From contig JACPOC010000028.1 of the NCBI GenBank assembly GCA_016185125.1, positions 1 through 64,000 on the forward strand: DNA of 64,000 bases, in the 5' to 3' direction. The translations under genes and the position numbers were made by a program. Source of the DNA: Bacteroidota bacterium. Lineage in GTDB: Bacteria; Bacteroidota; Bacteroidia; B-17B0; Aurantibacillaceae. The stretch's first letter is position 1. Each line of letters starts with the position of its first letter. The notes below the pieces were generated by a model, which worked only from the letters and a program-made list of their open reading frames with translations, was not told the DNA's origin and ran no database searches. Below, in pieces: positions 37,119 through 45,248 of the stretch.

Positions 37119-37436
37119 ATGAAAACAAAATCAATTTTAATTACAGGAGCTTGTATCGCAATTTTGGGATTAGCAAGCTGCATGAAAAAACCAATGGCAT
37201 GTGTGGATAGCGAATCAAAAACAGGCACAGCGGGGCAAGCGGTTTCGTTTGACGCAAGCTGTTCAATGAATGCGCAGCATTATGAGTGGGACTTTGGCGA
37301 TGGAGCAACTGATATGTCCGGCGCATCTGTATCTCATGTTTATAATAATAAAGGTTCTTATACGGCAAAAGTAAAAGCCATGACAAAAAACATGAAAAAA
37401 GAAAGTTCTAAATCAATTACTGTAAGCATCAATTAA
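37119..37436 (+). CDS. Small PKD-domain lipoprotein
   Basis: A signal peptide with lipobox GLASC (Cys about 21) is followed by one PKD domain (about 28-105) with the classic core YEWDFGDGATDMSGASVSH. Extracellular PKD modules mediate protein or polysaccharide contacts. A single short PKD lipoprotein inside a metal island is unexpected; its partner may be one of the neighbouring oxidases or the metalloprotease, which also carries a PKD-like segment. The gene is followed by a strong terminator-like hairpin. Confidence 0.8.
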   Translation: MKTKSILITGACIAILGLASCMKKPMACVDSESKTGTAGQAVSFDASCSMNAQHYEWDFGDGATDMSGASVSHVYNNKGSYTAKVKAMTKNMKKESSKSITVSIN

Positions 37437-37441
37437 TATAA

Positions 37442-37472
37442 TTAAGCCAAGAATAATCTATTCTTGGCTTAA
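37442..37472. terminator. Perfect 14-bp inverted repeat between the PKD lipoprotein and multicopper oxidase genes
   Basis: TTAAGCCAAGAATA and its exact complement TATTCTTGGCTTAA flank a 3-nt ATC loop, 5 bp after a stop codon and 11 bp before the next ATG. The T-poor 3' side (AATTTTAT) makes it a modest intrinsic terminator. Its symmetry and position fit either terminator/attenuator or mRNA-processing roles. Confidence 0.65.
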
Positions 37473-37483
37473 AATTTTATACA

Positions 37484-38980
37484 ATGAGAAGAAGAAATTT
37501 TTTAAAACTTTCAGGAAGCGCTACATTATTCACCTTGTATGGTGGTATAGGTTGGTTCTTGGAAAGCTGCAAAAAGAAAGGGATGGATATGGCTAAATCT
37601 ATTTCAGTAGTTACTGGTAATTTTGATAACCCCTTACGTATTCTTCCAATAATTAATGGTGCAAGTCCCATTAATTTTACCTCTAAAAGAAACAATACTT
37701 CTTTAATAAAAGGAAAGACTTCTACTGTTTTAGGTTACGCGGATGATATTTTAGCTCCCGTAATCAGAGTAAATAATGGGCAAACTGTTTCTATAAACTT
37801 GCAAAATGAATTAGAGGAAATTACAAATGTTCATTGGCATGGTTTAATAGTCCCTGAAAATATGGATGGCCATCCGCAAAATAAAATTGCTCCCGGATCG
37901 TCCTTTAATTTTAAATTTACAATTAATCAAAAAGCCAGCACCAATTGGTTTCATCCGCACTCGCACATGCTTACCGGAAAACAAGTTTTTAAAGGCCTGG
38001 CCGGGATGTTTATTGTTAATGATGCTGAAGAGGCTGCCTTAAATTTACCAACGGGAGAATTTGAAATACCGTTAATTATTCAAGACAAAAGAATTTATTC
38101 AGATGGAAGTATAAATTATTCGCCTGAATCTATGGATGTAATGAGCGGTTATTTCGGTCAATACATTTGTGTGAACGGTTCTTGGTCGGCTTATCACAAC
38201 ATACAAACTAAAATTTACAGGCTTCGACTATTAAATGCCTCCAATGCCAGGGTGTACAATTTATCTTTAAGTAATGGAATAAATTTTAATGTTATTGGGT
38301 CTGACGGGGGGTTATTAGGTAGTACACAAACAGTAAATAATTTATTATTATCACCGGGCGAAAGACTGGATGTTTTGGTTAATTTTAGTTCTTTATCAGT
38401 AGGGGCAGAATTTTATTTACAAAGCAATTTATTTAACGGGGGCGAATCTCAGGGCTCTGAAACATTTAAAATAATGAAGTTTAATGTTACACAAAAAGTA
38501 ACAGAAACTTTTTCTATTCCTACTGCACTGGCAACATTTTCGCCAATATCATCTTCTCTTTCAATTAAAACAAGAACTTTTGACATTGCTAATAATTCAG
38601 GTGCGCACACGGCAATGAATATGAATATGGGAAGCATGTCTTCCATGCACAAAATTGGCGGCAAGTCATTTAACATGGATCGAATTGACGAAACAGTAAA
38701 CGCGGGAACAACCGAGGTTTGGGAATTTGATAATAGTAACGGAACCGATTTACATCCAATGCATTTACATGGTGTTCATTTTCAGGTTTATTCGAGGGTT
38801 GGGGGCCGCGGAGCAATTCAGCCGCATGAAACCGGATGGAAAGATACGGTGCTATGTATGCCCGGAGAAAAAGTTCAAATAATAATGACATTCCCTAATA
38901 ATCCCGGAAAATTTGTTTTTCACTGTCATAATTTAGAACATGCAGACAGTGGTATGATGTTAAACTATAAAATTATATAA
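37484..38980 (+). CDS. Tat-exported multicopper oxidase (CueO/laccase-like)
   Basis: Three-cupredoxin-domain oxidase that would oxidise Cu(I) to Cu(II) in the periplasm. A twin-arginine signal (RRRNFLKLSG) is followed by a Cys (ESCKKK, about 28) that may be lipidated. All copper-binding blocks are present: VHWHG (first domain), WFHPHSH, HPMHLHG and the T1 block HCHNLEHADSGMM. A short Met-rich stretch (MNMNMGSMSSMH) before the last domain recalls the CueO Met-rich insert that gathers Cu(I). The 498 residues match the family. The barrel gene follows after 1 bp. Confidence 0.92.
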   Translation: MRRRNFLKLSGSATLFTLYGGIGWFLESCKKKGMDMAKSISVVTGNFDNPLRILPIINGASPINFTSKRNNTSLIKGKTSTVLGYADDILAPVIRVNNGQTVSINLQNELEEITNVHWHGLIVPENMDGHPQNKIAPGSSFNFKFTINQKASTNWFHPHSHMLTGKQVFKGLAGMFIVNDAEEAALNLPTGEFEIPLIIQDKRIYSDGSINYSPESMDVMSGYFGQYICVNGSWSAYHNIQTKIYRLRLLNASNARVYNLSLSNGINFNVIGSDGGLLGSTQTVNNLLLSPGERLDVLVNFSSLSVGAEFYLQSNLFNGGESQGSETFKIMKFNVTQKVTETFSIPTALATFSPISSSLSIKTRTFDIANNSGAHTAMNMNMGSMSSMHKIGGKSFNMDRIDETVNAGTTEVWEFDNSNGTDLHPMHLHGVHFQVYSRVGGRGAIQPHETGWKDTVLCMPGEKVQIIMTFPNNPGKFVFHCHNLEHADSGMMLNYKII

Positions 38981-38981
38981 A

Positions 38982-39650
38982 ATGAATAAGCTAATATTAA
39001 TTCTTTCTCTTCTAAATTTCCAAATTGGTTTTTCCCAATCTAATTTTAAAATAGGCCCTTATTACAATTTTGGCGCTTCTTCCTATTATGGAAATAAAAT
39101 GACTTCCATGAGCGCAAATGTAATGGATATGCCTGTCTATTCCACAAAACTTTCCACCGGAATGGGTGTTAAGTTTCAGTATACACTCAAAGAAAAGTGG
39201 GGGGTAACACTTTCTTCCGGATATCAGCAAAGAGGCGCAATGTTTGATAAAGGCCTGTACAGTTATAACCCCAGATATAAGTTTAATTATCTTGACGTTG
39301 CCTTGGGTATGTCCTATCAAACAAAAGAACTTTTCAAAAAAGTAAGATTATACTTTAATGTGGCAGCCACTTATCACAAACTTTTAAATTCGTTACGAGT
39401 TAATAATTATGAGTCATATAATTTAAAAAATGATTCAAAAATGAATGATTTCGGCGCATTAGCAACTGTAGGCTTTAATATACCACGAGTTGAAAAAGAT
39501 GTAATTCAGGTTTCGCTATTTACAAATGCAGGATTTCAAAATGTTTTTAGCGGTGTATTATTAGAAAATGGTCAGATAGGAAAAAACATATTGTTTGGAA
39601 TTCAGGTGGGATATTTATTTGGATGTGAAAGAAAAATTAAAAAAGAATGA
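38982..39650 (+). CDS. Outer membrane beta-barrel protein (PorT-like)
   Basis: Signal peptide 1-18 (ends IGFSQ), then about eight alternating beta strands rich in aromatic residues (FKIGPYYNFGASSYYG, WGVTLSSGYQQRGAMF, VRLYFNVAATYHKL, ILFGIQVGYLFGC). This matches the outer-membrane barrel domain common in Bacteroidota. Met-rich loops (MTSMSANVMDM, residues 40-50) may contact copper. The ATG lies 1 bp after the multicopper oxidase stop, so it is likely coupled. Function unknown; it may be a channel or a surface partner of the oxidase. Confidence 0.75.
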   Translation: MNKLILILSLLNFQIGFSQSNFKIGPYYNFGASSYYGNKMTSMSANVMDMPVYSTKLSTGMGVKFQYTLKEKWGVTLSSGYQQRGAMFDKGLYSYNPRYKFNYLDVALGMSYQTKELFKKVRLYFNVAATYHKLLNSLRVNNYESYNLKNDSKMNDFGALATVGFNIPRVEKDVIQVSLFTNAGFQNVFSGVLLENGQIGKNILFGIQVGYLFGCERKIKKE

Positions 39651-39721
39651 TAACACTATGAGCGTAGACCCACACTACATTTCATAATAGTTTCGGTTAA
39701 TAAAAGATAAGAAAATTGCAA

Positions 39722-40459
39722 ATGAAACATACTTACAAAATTACGGGAATGACCTGCTCCGGTTGTGTAGCAAAAGTACATGATTTATTATCTAATGTAA
39801 AAGGTGTTAGTGCTGTTTCTGTAAATTTAGATCAGTCTGAGGCAGTACTTACAATGGAAAATCACATTTCTACCAATGATCTAAAAGCGTCTTTAAAGGA
39901 TTTTCCTAAGTATCAATTAAATGAAAAAACAGTTGATGCTTCCAAAAGCATTTCCCCTGAGGAAGTTGGCGAAAAAAGCTGGATAGAAACTTATCGTCCT
40001 GTTATATTAATTTTTGCGTACATAACAGGTGTTGTAACAATTAATGAATATGTGCAACCTTTATTCAGTATTACACATTGGATGAATGCCTTCATGGCGG
40101 GTTTCTTTTTAGTATTCTCTTTCTTTAAGCTTCTAAACATTAAAGGCTTTGCCGAAAGTTACTCAATGTACGATATTGTAGCTAAAAAATTTAAATTTTA
40201 TGGATACATATATGTTTTTATTGAGTTAGGCTTGGGCATTTCTTACTTGGTAAAATTTGAGCCTTTCATAACAAATAGTGTTACACTGATAGTGATGAGT
40301 ATTAGTATCATCGGTGTTCTTCAAAGCGTTCTAAATAAAACAAAAATAAAATGTGCCTGCTTAGGCGATGTTTTTAATCTGCCAATGAGTACTATAACAA
40401 TAATTGAAGACGGGCTGATGATATTAATGGCGGGGATAATGCTAATTACATTAACTTAA
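39722..40459 (+). CDS. HMA domain fused to MauE/DoxX-like redox membrane protein
   Basis: An N-terminal HMA domain (about 1-70) with the Cu-binding MTCSGCVAKVHD motif is joined to a four-helix MauE/DoxX-like membrane domain (about 95-245). The membrane part contains a KCACLGDVFNLP segment (about 210-221); the CxC there resembles redox-active thiols of this superfamily. The fusion suggests transfer of metal or electrons across the inner membrane. The ATG at 39722 is preferred to the TTG at 39716. It continues the island, starting about 70 bp after the barrel gene. Confidence 0.8.
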   Translation: MKHTYKITGMTCSGCVAKVHDLLSNVKGVSAVSVNLDQSEAVLTMENHISTNDLKASLKDFPKYQLNEKTVDASKSISPEEVGEKSWIETYRPVILIFAYITGVVTINEYVQPLFSITHWMNAFMAGFFLVFSFFKLLNIKGFAESYSMYDIVAKKFKFYGYIYVFIELGLGISYLVKFEPFITNSVTLIVMSISIIGVLQSVLNKTKIKCACLGDVFNLPMSTITIIEDGLMILMAGIMLITLT

Positions 40460-40504
40460 AACGTCAAAGAAAACACTAACAATTAAATTTTTAAAAAATA
40501 CACT

Positions 40505-42559
40505 ATGAAAATTAAAACTAAACCCACACTTCTCATTCTATTCTTTCTTTCTTCTATTCTAAGGTCTCAAAACCTTGAGCCCTGTTACTTTGATAAGTAT
40601 CAAAGAACAAACAGTACGCAAATAAACAAAGCAGAGCTTGAAATTCAGTCAGGAATAAATAAAGCAGAACAAAAAATTTTAAGCCATAATCCAAATTTAA
40701 AAATTATTCCGGTTGTTGTTCATGTGATTCATGATGGAGGAACCAATAATATATCTGATGCCCAGATTCAAACTCAGATTGATGTTATAAATGAAGATTT
40801 TCGTAAAAAATTCGGGACTAACGGTTTTGGAGCTGGCGTAGACACAGATATAGAATTTTGTCTGGCAAAAAAAGATCCAAACGGAAAATGCACCAATGGT
40901 ATTGTAAGGATTAACAGCCCCTTATCAAACCACCAAACATATCAAAGGAGTTTATTGAAAAATCTTAGTTATTGGGACAATACGCGGTATTTAAATATGT
41001 ATGTTGTCAAAAATATAAATAATGGAGGTGGAATATTAGGATATTCATCCTTTCCGGGTGGGCCTGCTAATGAAGATGGTATAGTTGTACGACATGATTA
41101 TTTCGGAAAGATTGGTACAGCGGCATCTTCACTTGGAAGAACTACTACACATGAAATTGGACATTGGTTTGGTTTGTATCATACATTTAATAACGGTTGC
41201 GGTACAGATACTTGCTCTGGTGGGGATTTAGTATGTGATACACCGCCTGTTGCGAATCCAAATTTTGGTTGCCCGGGAACAGTTAATTCATGTACTATTG
41301 ACAGCAAGCCCGATCAAATACTTAATTATATGGATTACACAAACGATAATTGTAAAAATATTTTTACGGCGGGCCAAAAGTTAAGAATGCAATCTACCTT
41401 AACTACAATACGCGACACTATTTGGAAGGCCTGGAACATTGATTCAACAGGATGCGACAGTGGTTATATAAGTTCTAATTGTAAAGTAATTGCAGATTTC
41501 GTAACTCTTACCCCTACAATTTGTGCAGGAAATAACATTACGTTTTATAATAAATCTCAAAATAACCCTACCAACTATCAATGGTTTTTTCAAGGTGGAA
41601 CACCATCAGTATCTTCTGTTGCTAACCCTACGGTAACGTATTCATCGCTTGGCAGCTTTCAGGTAAAGCTGATAACTACTAATTTTTATGGGACAGATAG
41701 TTTGGTTATTAATAATTATATAAGCGTAACCACTCCTCCTGTGGGGCAGCCATTACCTTATTCTGAAAATTTTGAAGGATTTACATTTCCTCCAAATGGC
41801 ATTACAATTGATAATCCCGATGGAGGAATTACGTGGGAACGTGATACAATTGCAGTCCCCTATCAGGGCGTAGCAAGCGCAAAAATAAATAATCTCATTA
41901 ATACTAATTATGGACAATCAGATGCGCTTATTCTTCCAAGATTTAATTTTACAACCTTTTCAGGTACACCCTATTTATCCTTTAAATGGGCTTACGCAAA
42001 ATCAGACGTAAATTATTCCGATGAATTAATTGTTTTAGTTTCCAGTAACTGCGGGGTTACATGGAGCCAGGTTTTTTATAAAACCGGTACTTCATTAACA
42101 ACAGGCTCAACACAAACAACACCCTATATTCCTACTTCCGCTACTGTATGGAAAGCCGCCAATATAAGCCTTGCATCTTATACTAATTCAAGCAATGTGC
42201 AAATTAAAATTGTAAATGTTACAGATGGAGGAAATAATTTATATGTGGATAACATAAACATTAACGCTCTTACGGTAGGAATTGAAGAAGTAACGGGTTC
42301 AGCACTTTCACTTAATCTATTCCCTAATCCTGCAACAAACGTATTAACTATTGAATACAATCTCCTAAAGCCTGAATCCATTTCAATTAGTATAATGGAT
42401 GTTTCCGGAAAGGTAATTGAAATGTCAGATAATGTAAAAAAGGGTATTGGTCAACAAACAACCACGGTTAATACTACACATTATACAAATGGTATTTATT
42501 TTATCAAAATGAAAATAGGAGAAGAGTACTTCACAAAAAAAATAGTAATAATTAAATAA
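40505..42559 (+). CDS. Secreted M43 (cytophagalysin-like) zinc metalloprotease with T9SS domain
   Basis: Signal peptide about 1-21. The M43 catalytic domain (about 60-300) has the extended zinc motif HEIGHWFGLYH (216-226) and the downstream Met-turn (LNYMDYT). It is followed by a PKD-like segment (about 325-405, NYQWFFQGGTPSVSS), a jelly-roll region (about 415-590) and a T9SS domain (NLFPNPATNVLTIEYNLL, about 603-684). The secreted protease should act outside the cell or on its surface. It is unexpected inside a copper-efflux island; no metal-binding tail or obvious substrate is visible. Confidence 0.88.
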   Translation: MKIKTKPTLLILFFLSSILRSQNLEPCYFDKYQRTNSTQINKAELEIQSGINKAEQKILSHNPNLKIIPVVVHVIHDGGTNNISDAQIQTQIDVINEDFRKKFGTNGFGAGVDTDIEFCLAKKDPNGKCTNGIVRINSPLSNHQTYQRSLLKNLSYWDNTRYLNMYVVKNINNGGGILGYSSFPGGPANEDGIVVRHDYFGKIGTAASSLGRTTTHEIGHWFGLYHTFNNGCGTDTCSGGDLVCDTPPVANPNFGCPGTVNSCTIDSKPDQILNYMDYTNDNCKNIFTAGQKLRMQSTLTTIRDTIWKAWNIDSTGCDSGYISSNCKVIADFVTLTPTICAGNNITFYNKSQNNPTNYQWFFQGGTPSVSSVANPTVTYSSLGSFQVKLITTNFYGTDSLVINNYISVTTPPVGQPLPYSENFEGFTFPPNGITIDNPDGGITWERDTIAVPYQGVASAKINNLINTNYGQSDALILPRFNFTTFSGTPYLSFKWAYAKSDVNYSDELIVLVSSNCGVTWSQVFYKTGTSLTTGSTQTTPYIPTSATVWKAANISLASYTNSSNVQIKIVNVTDGGNNLYVDNININALTVGIEEVTGSALSLNLFPNPATNVLTIEYNLLKPESISISIMDVSGKVIEMSDNVKKGIGQQTTTVNTTHYTNGIYFIKMKIGEEYFTKKIVIIK

Positions 42560-42680
42560 TGCCTCATTTTATTGAGCCAATACGCAAAAAAAAAATTATA
42601 AATAAACAAACCATGAAAACAAACCAACAATTAAAAGGCCGCTTGATGATTTTGATGACTATCACACGCTACAATCGTAA

Positions 42681-43106
42681 ATGAAAATAATACTAATAGC
42701 TTTCTTAATCGCACTTGGGTTAATGCCAGGTGTAACATTGGCTCAGCATGATCACGCTAGCGGGGGTGCGCCTGAACATAAGGCAGAAGCACCGCATGGC
42801 GGCGAAATAAAAGACGTGGGCAAATACCATTTAGAAATAGTTTTTGATCCAATGGCTTCTTTAGAAAAAATGAGCATTTACATTTTAAAGTCAAATTTAA
42901 ATACGCTTAATAGTAAAGATGCTTCCGGAACTATAAGTTTAAACTATAAAAATGGTACCGAGGTAAATACTGAGTTGTTAAATGATAATATAAATAAACT
43001 GTTTTGTGATGTAAAAGATGTGGTTAACCCTTTTAATGCCATCATAAAAATAGTTTATAAAGGAAAATCATATAGTACTACGTTTTTTTATAAAGGAATG
43101 AAATGA
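42681..43106 (+). CDS. Exported His-rich N-terminal protein of the copper island
   Basis: Signal peptide 1-21 (ends GVTLAQ) is followed by a metal-ligand-rich stretch (HDHASGGAPEHKAEAPHGG, 23-41) and a beta-rich domain (about 45-141) of no recognised family. His-rich leaders of this kind bind Cu(II), Ni(II) or Zn(II). Proteins with an APHGG-like start occur beside CusCBA systems in other Bacteroidota. The stop overlaps the next start by 4 bp (ATGA), and a 23-codon upstream frame overlaps its own ATG in the same way. Confidence 0.65.
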   Translation: MKIILIAFLIALGLMPGVTLAQHDHASGGAPEHKAEAPHGGEIKDVGKYHLEIVFDPMASLEKMSIYILKSNLNTLNSKDASGTISLNYKNGTEVNTELLNDNINKLFCDVKDVVNPFNAIIKIVYKGKSYSTTFFYKGMK

Positions 43107-43756
43107 TCGAAGGCTTAAAAAACATCCGTAGAAAAATATTGCGCCTTTTTAAAATGCGGCCAATCCATAAAGTCATCCGCCTATTACAAGTAAATAATTA
43201 TTTGTTAATGGAATATGTATTGGAAGTATTTGGCCACAACGGGGAGTATCACACATTAGATTATGTAGAACATGTTGGCCAACTTGAAATCTGGGAAATA
43301 AATAAAGACTGTGAAAATGACTTAAGAAATAACTTACCAAAGGCAACCATAAAAATAACCGATTCATTTGCGCAAATAAAGAGTACAAATAAAATATATG
43401 ATACTATTTTAATTGATAATCATCAAGGGTTGTTTGGCGATAACAAGTGCGAACACTTTGAGATTATACATTATTGCTTTAAAAAGTTAGCGGACAAGGC
43501 CGTTTTAATCACTAATGTTATTCCTGATTTGCTATTAAGTAAATATAATATTATTGAAGAAAAGTTAAATGAGCATATTGAACGAAGAAAACAATTCTAC
43601 GATCACGCAACCGGAACCTCTATTTCCCGTTCATGCTTTGAAAAAACATATAAAAAAATCGCTTGGAATAATGGCTACCTTATTAAACATATTTTCTTTA
43701 TAAAAAGAAATTATTTAATGACGTATGTAGTTTTATGTTTAGAAAAAATAAAATGA
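43103..43756 (+). CDS. Methyltransferase-fold protein of unknown function
   Basis: 217 residues without a signal peptide. The pattern MEYVLEVFGHNGEYHTLDYV...LEIWEINKDCENDL...ITDSFAQI...YDTILIDNHQG resembles a class I Rossmann methyltransferase or spermidine-synthase fold, but the glycine-rich SAM loop is degenerate (FGHNGEYHT), so SAM binding is doubtful. The start overlaps the previous gene by 4 bp (ATGA), so the two products are coupled. Not assigned to a named family. Confidence 0.6.
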   Translation: MIEGLKNIRRKILRLFKMRPIHKVIRLLQVNNYLLMEYVLEVFGHNGEYHTLDYVEHVGQLEIWEINKDCENDLRNNLPKATIKITDSFAQIKSTNKIYDTILIDNHQGLFGDNKCEHFEIIHYCFKKLADKAVLITNVIPDLLLSKYNIIEEKLNEHIERRKQFYDHATGTSISRSCFEKTYKKIAWNNGYLIKHIFFIKRNYLMTYVVLCLEKIK

Positions 43757-43797
43757 GTAGTAAGTAAAATAACAATACAAAATAATCTACAAAACAA

Positions 43798-44169
43798 ATG
43801 AAAAATACAAACAAACAAAAATTAAGAATAGTAACGATCCTTTCATTTATAGGATTAATAATTTATTCCTGCAACTCTTCTAAAAAAGCCACTTCTTCAG
43901 TAGTATTAACCCCGGGTGAAACGGAACTAAAGGCGATACAGGTGAGATATCCAGCCACTACTTCGGAAACATTAAAGGAAGGTTATGCTGTGTACATCGG
44001 CCCATGCACAACCTGCCATGGTAAAAAAGATATTTTTTCGAGAAGTGAAAAAGAATGGCAGGAAGATATTGATCGTATGGCACCAAAGGCCGAAATAACC
44101 GATAAGGAAAAGGACGCGCTCCGGAAATACATTTTAGCCATGAAAGCTGGCAAGTCAACTACAAAATAA
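43798..44169 (+). CDS. Lipoprotein single-heme cytochrome c
   Basis: The lipobox IYSC (Cys about 25) anchors the protein in the membrane facing the periplasm. One c-type heme site CTTCH lies at 70-74; Met94 in DRMAPKAEIT is a plausible sixth ligand. Helices on either side match small class I cytochromes of about 90 residues. It may take electrons from the copper oxidases or from the membrane protein encoded next, but this is inferred only from gene order. Confidence 0.82.
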   Translation: MKNTNKQKLRIVTILSFIGLIIYSCNSSKKATSSVVLTPGETELKAIQVRYPATTSETLKEGYAVYIGPCTTCHGKKDIFSRSEKEWQEDIDRMAPKAEITDKEKDALRKYILAMKAGKSTTK

Positions 44170-44266
44170 AGAGCCCATAAATTTACATGGACACCAATTT
44201 TTAAAAACAATAGAGGATATTAAAAATATAACCTTGCAATAATTACAAACTACTAAAATACATAAC

Positions 44267-45232
44267 ATGAATTTATTACAAGACTTTCCATCCCTGCACC
44301 CATTAATTATCCACTTTCCAATAGTTCTTATATTAATCGCGGTTCCTTTTCAGGCTTTTCTTGTTTGGAAAAACTATATTCAAATACGTTGGGCAACTGT
44401 TTGTATTATGTCGGCAGCGTTTCTCTCAGCACTTTTAGCAAGTACCGTTTTTCATGCAGAGCCATCAGACGACGCGCCGAAAGAAGCATTAATGATGTTT
44501 GCACAACATGAAAAATTTGCCTTTTATACCCTGTGGATGTCTGGCATAACATTAGTGCTGAAATTGATTGGCGATTTATATAAAATATTCCGCCGATCCT
44601 ATGACATTTTGGTTCTCGCCACTGCTATCATCTCAGCAACTTTTCTTTCAATTGCCGGCCATCATGGTGCCAAACTAACCCATGTGGCAGGTGTAGGGCC
44701 AATGGGGCGATATTTAAGTAAGGAGCATGAGGAGCATGGAGGAATGAAAGGTATGGATCAAATGGGGGAAATGAAAAACGGTGATTTAAAAACTAATGAT
44801 TCCATGCCTGCAATGAAAGATATGCCCTCGAAGGATTCTTCGGAAAATATGAGCAATATGAACATGAATAATCCGAAGAACGATGCCAAAAGCATGGAAA
44901 ACATGAAAGGAAAAAATACAATGAAAAACATGAAAGGCATGGATAAAAACTCCACCGATAACAAGAATATGGAAGGAATGAAAGATATGCCCGGTATGAA
45001 TAGTGGTGGCAAAGAAAAAAAAGAGAATGAAAAAAAAGACATGAAGGGAATGGATGATATGAAAGACATGCCCGGTATGAATATGAATACTGATAATAAA
45101 AAAGAAACAAAGAACGGAATGAGTGGAATGCAAGGCATGGATAATATGAATGGCATGAAAAAAGATCCAAGAGACACAATGCGTTTTGAAGATAATAACC
45201 CGAACAGAAAAAAATTAAAATCAAAAAAATAA
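44267..45232 (+). CDS. DUF2231 membrane protein with a very Met-rich C-terminal tail
   Basis: Residues 1-145 are four membrane helices with the DUF2231 start HPLIIHFPIVLILIAV and further histidines (FHAEP, QHEKF, AGHHGAKLTHVAG) that could bind heme or copper. Residues 150-321 form a hydrophilic tail with about 31 methionines in MxxM, GMKGM and DMPGMN repeats alternating with Lys/Asp/Asn. Such Met motifs bind Cu(I) and Ag(I). The tail probably faces the periplasm as a metal sponge or ferry to the oxidases. The low-complexity DNA also opens three overlapping antisense frames, which are not genes. Confidence 0.8.
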   Translation: MNLLQDFPSLHPLIIHFPIVLILIAVPFQAFLVWKNYIQIRWATVCIMSAAFLSALLASTVFHAEPSDDAPKEALMMFAQHEKFAFYTLWMSGITLVLKLIGDLYKIFRRSYDILVLATAIISATFLSIAGHHGAKLTHVAGVGPMGRYLSKEHEEHGGMKGMDQMGEMKNGDLKTNDSMPAMKDMPSKDSSENMSNMNMNNPKNDAKSMENMKGKNTMKNMKGMDKNSTDNKNMEGMKDMPGMNSGGKEKKENEKKDMKGMDDMKDMPGMNMNTDNKKETKNGMSGMQGMDNMNGMKKDPRDTMRFEDNNPNRKKLKSKK

Positions 45233-45248
45233 AATAACACAAGTTCTA

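Noticed and set aside
44758-45242. Three overlapping antisense open frames opposite the Met-rich tail.
   Set aside because: They come from the biased codons of the Met/Lys/Asp tail; the Phe/His/Ser-rich products are artefacts of reading that DNA backwards.
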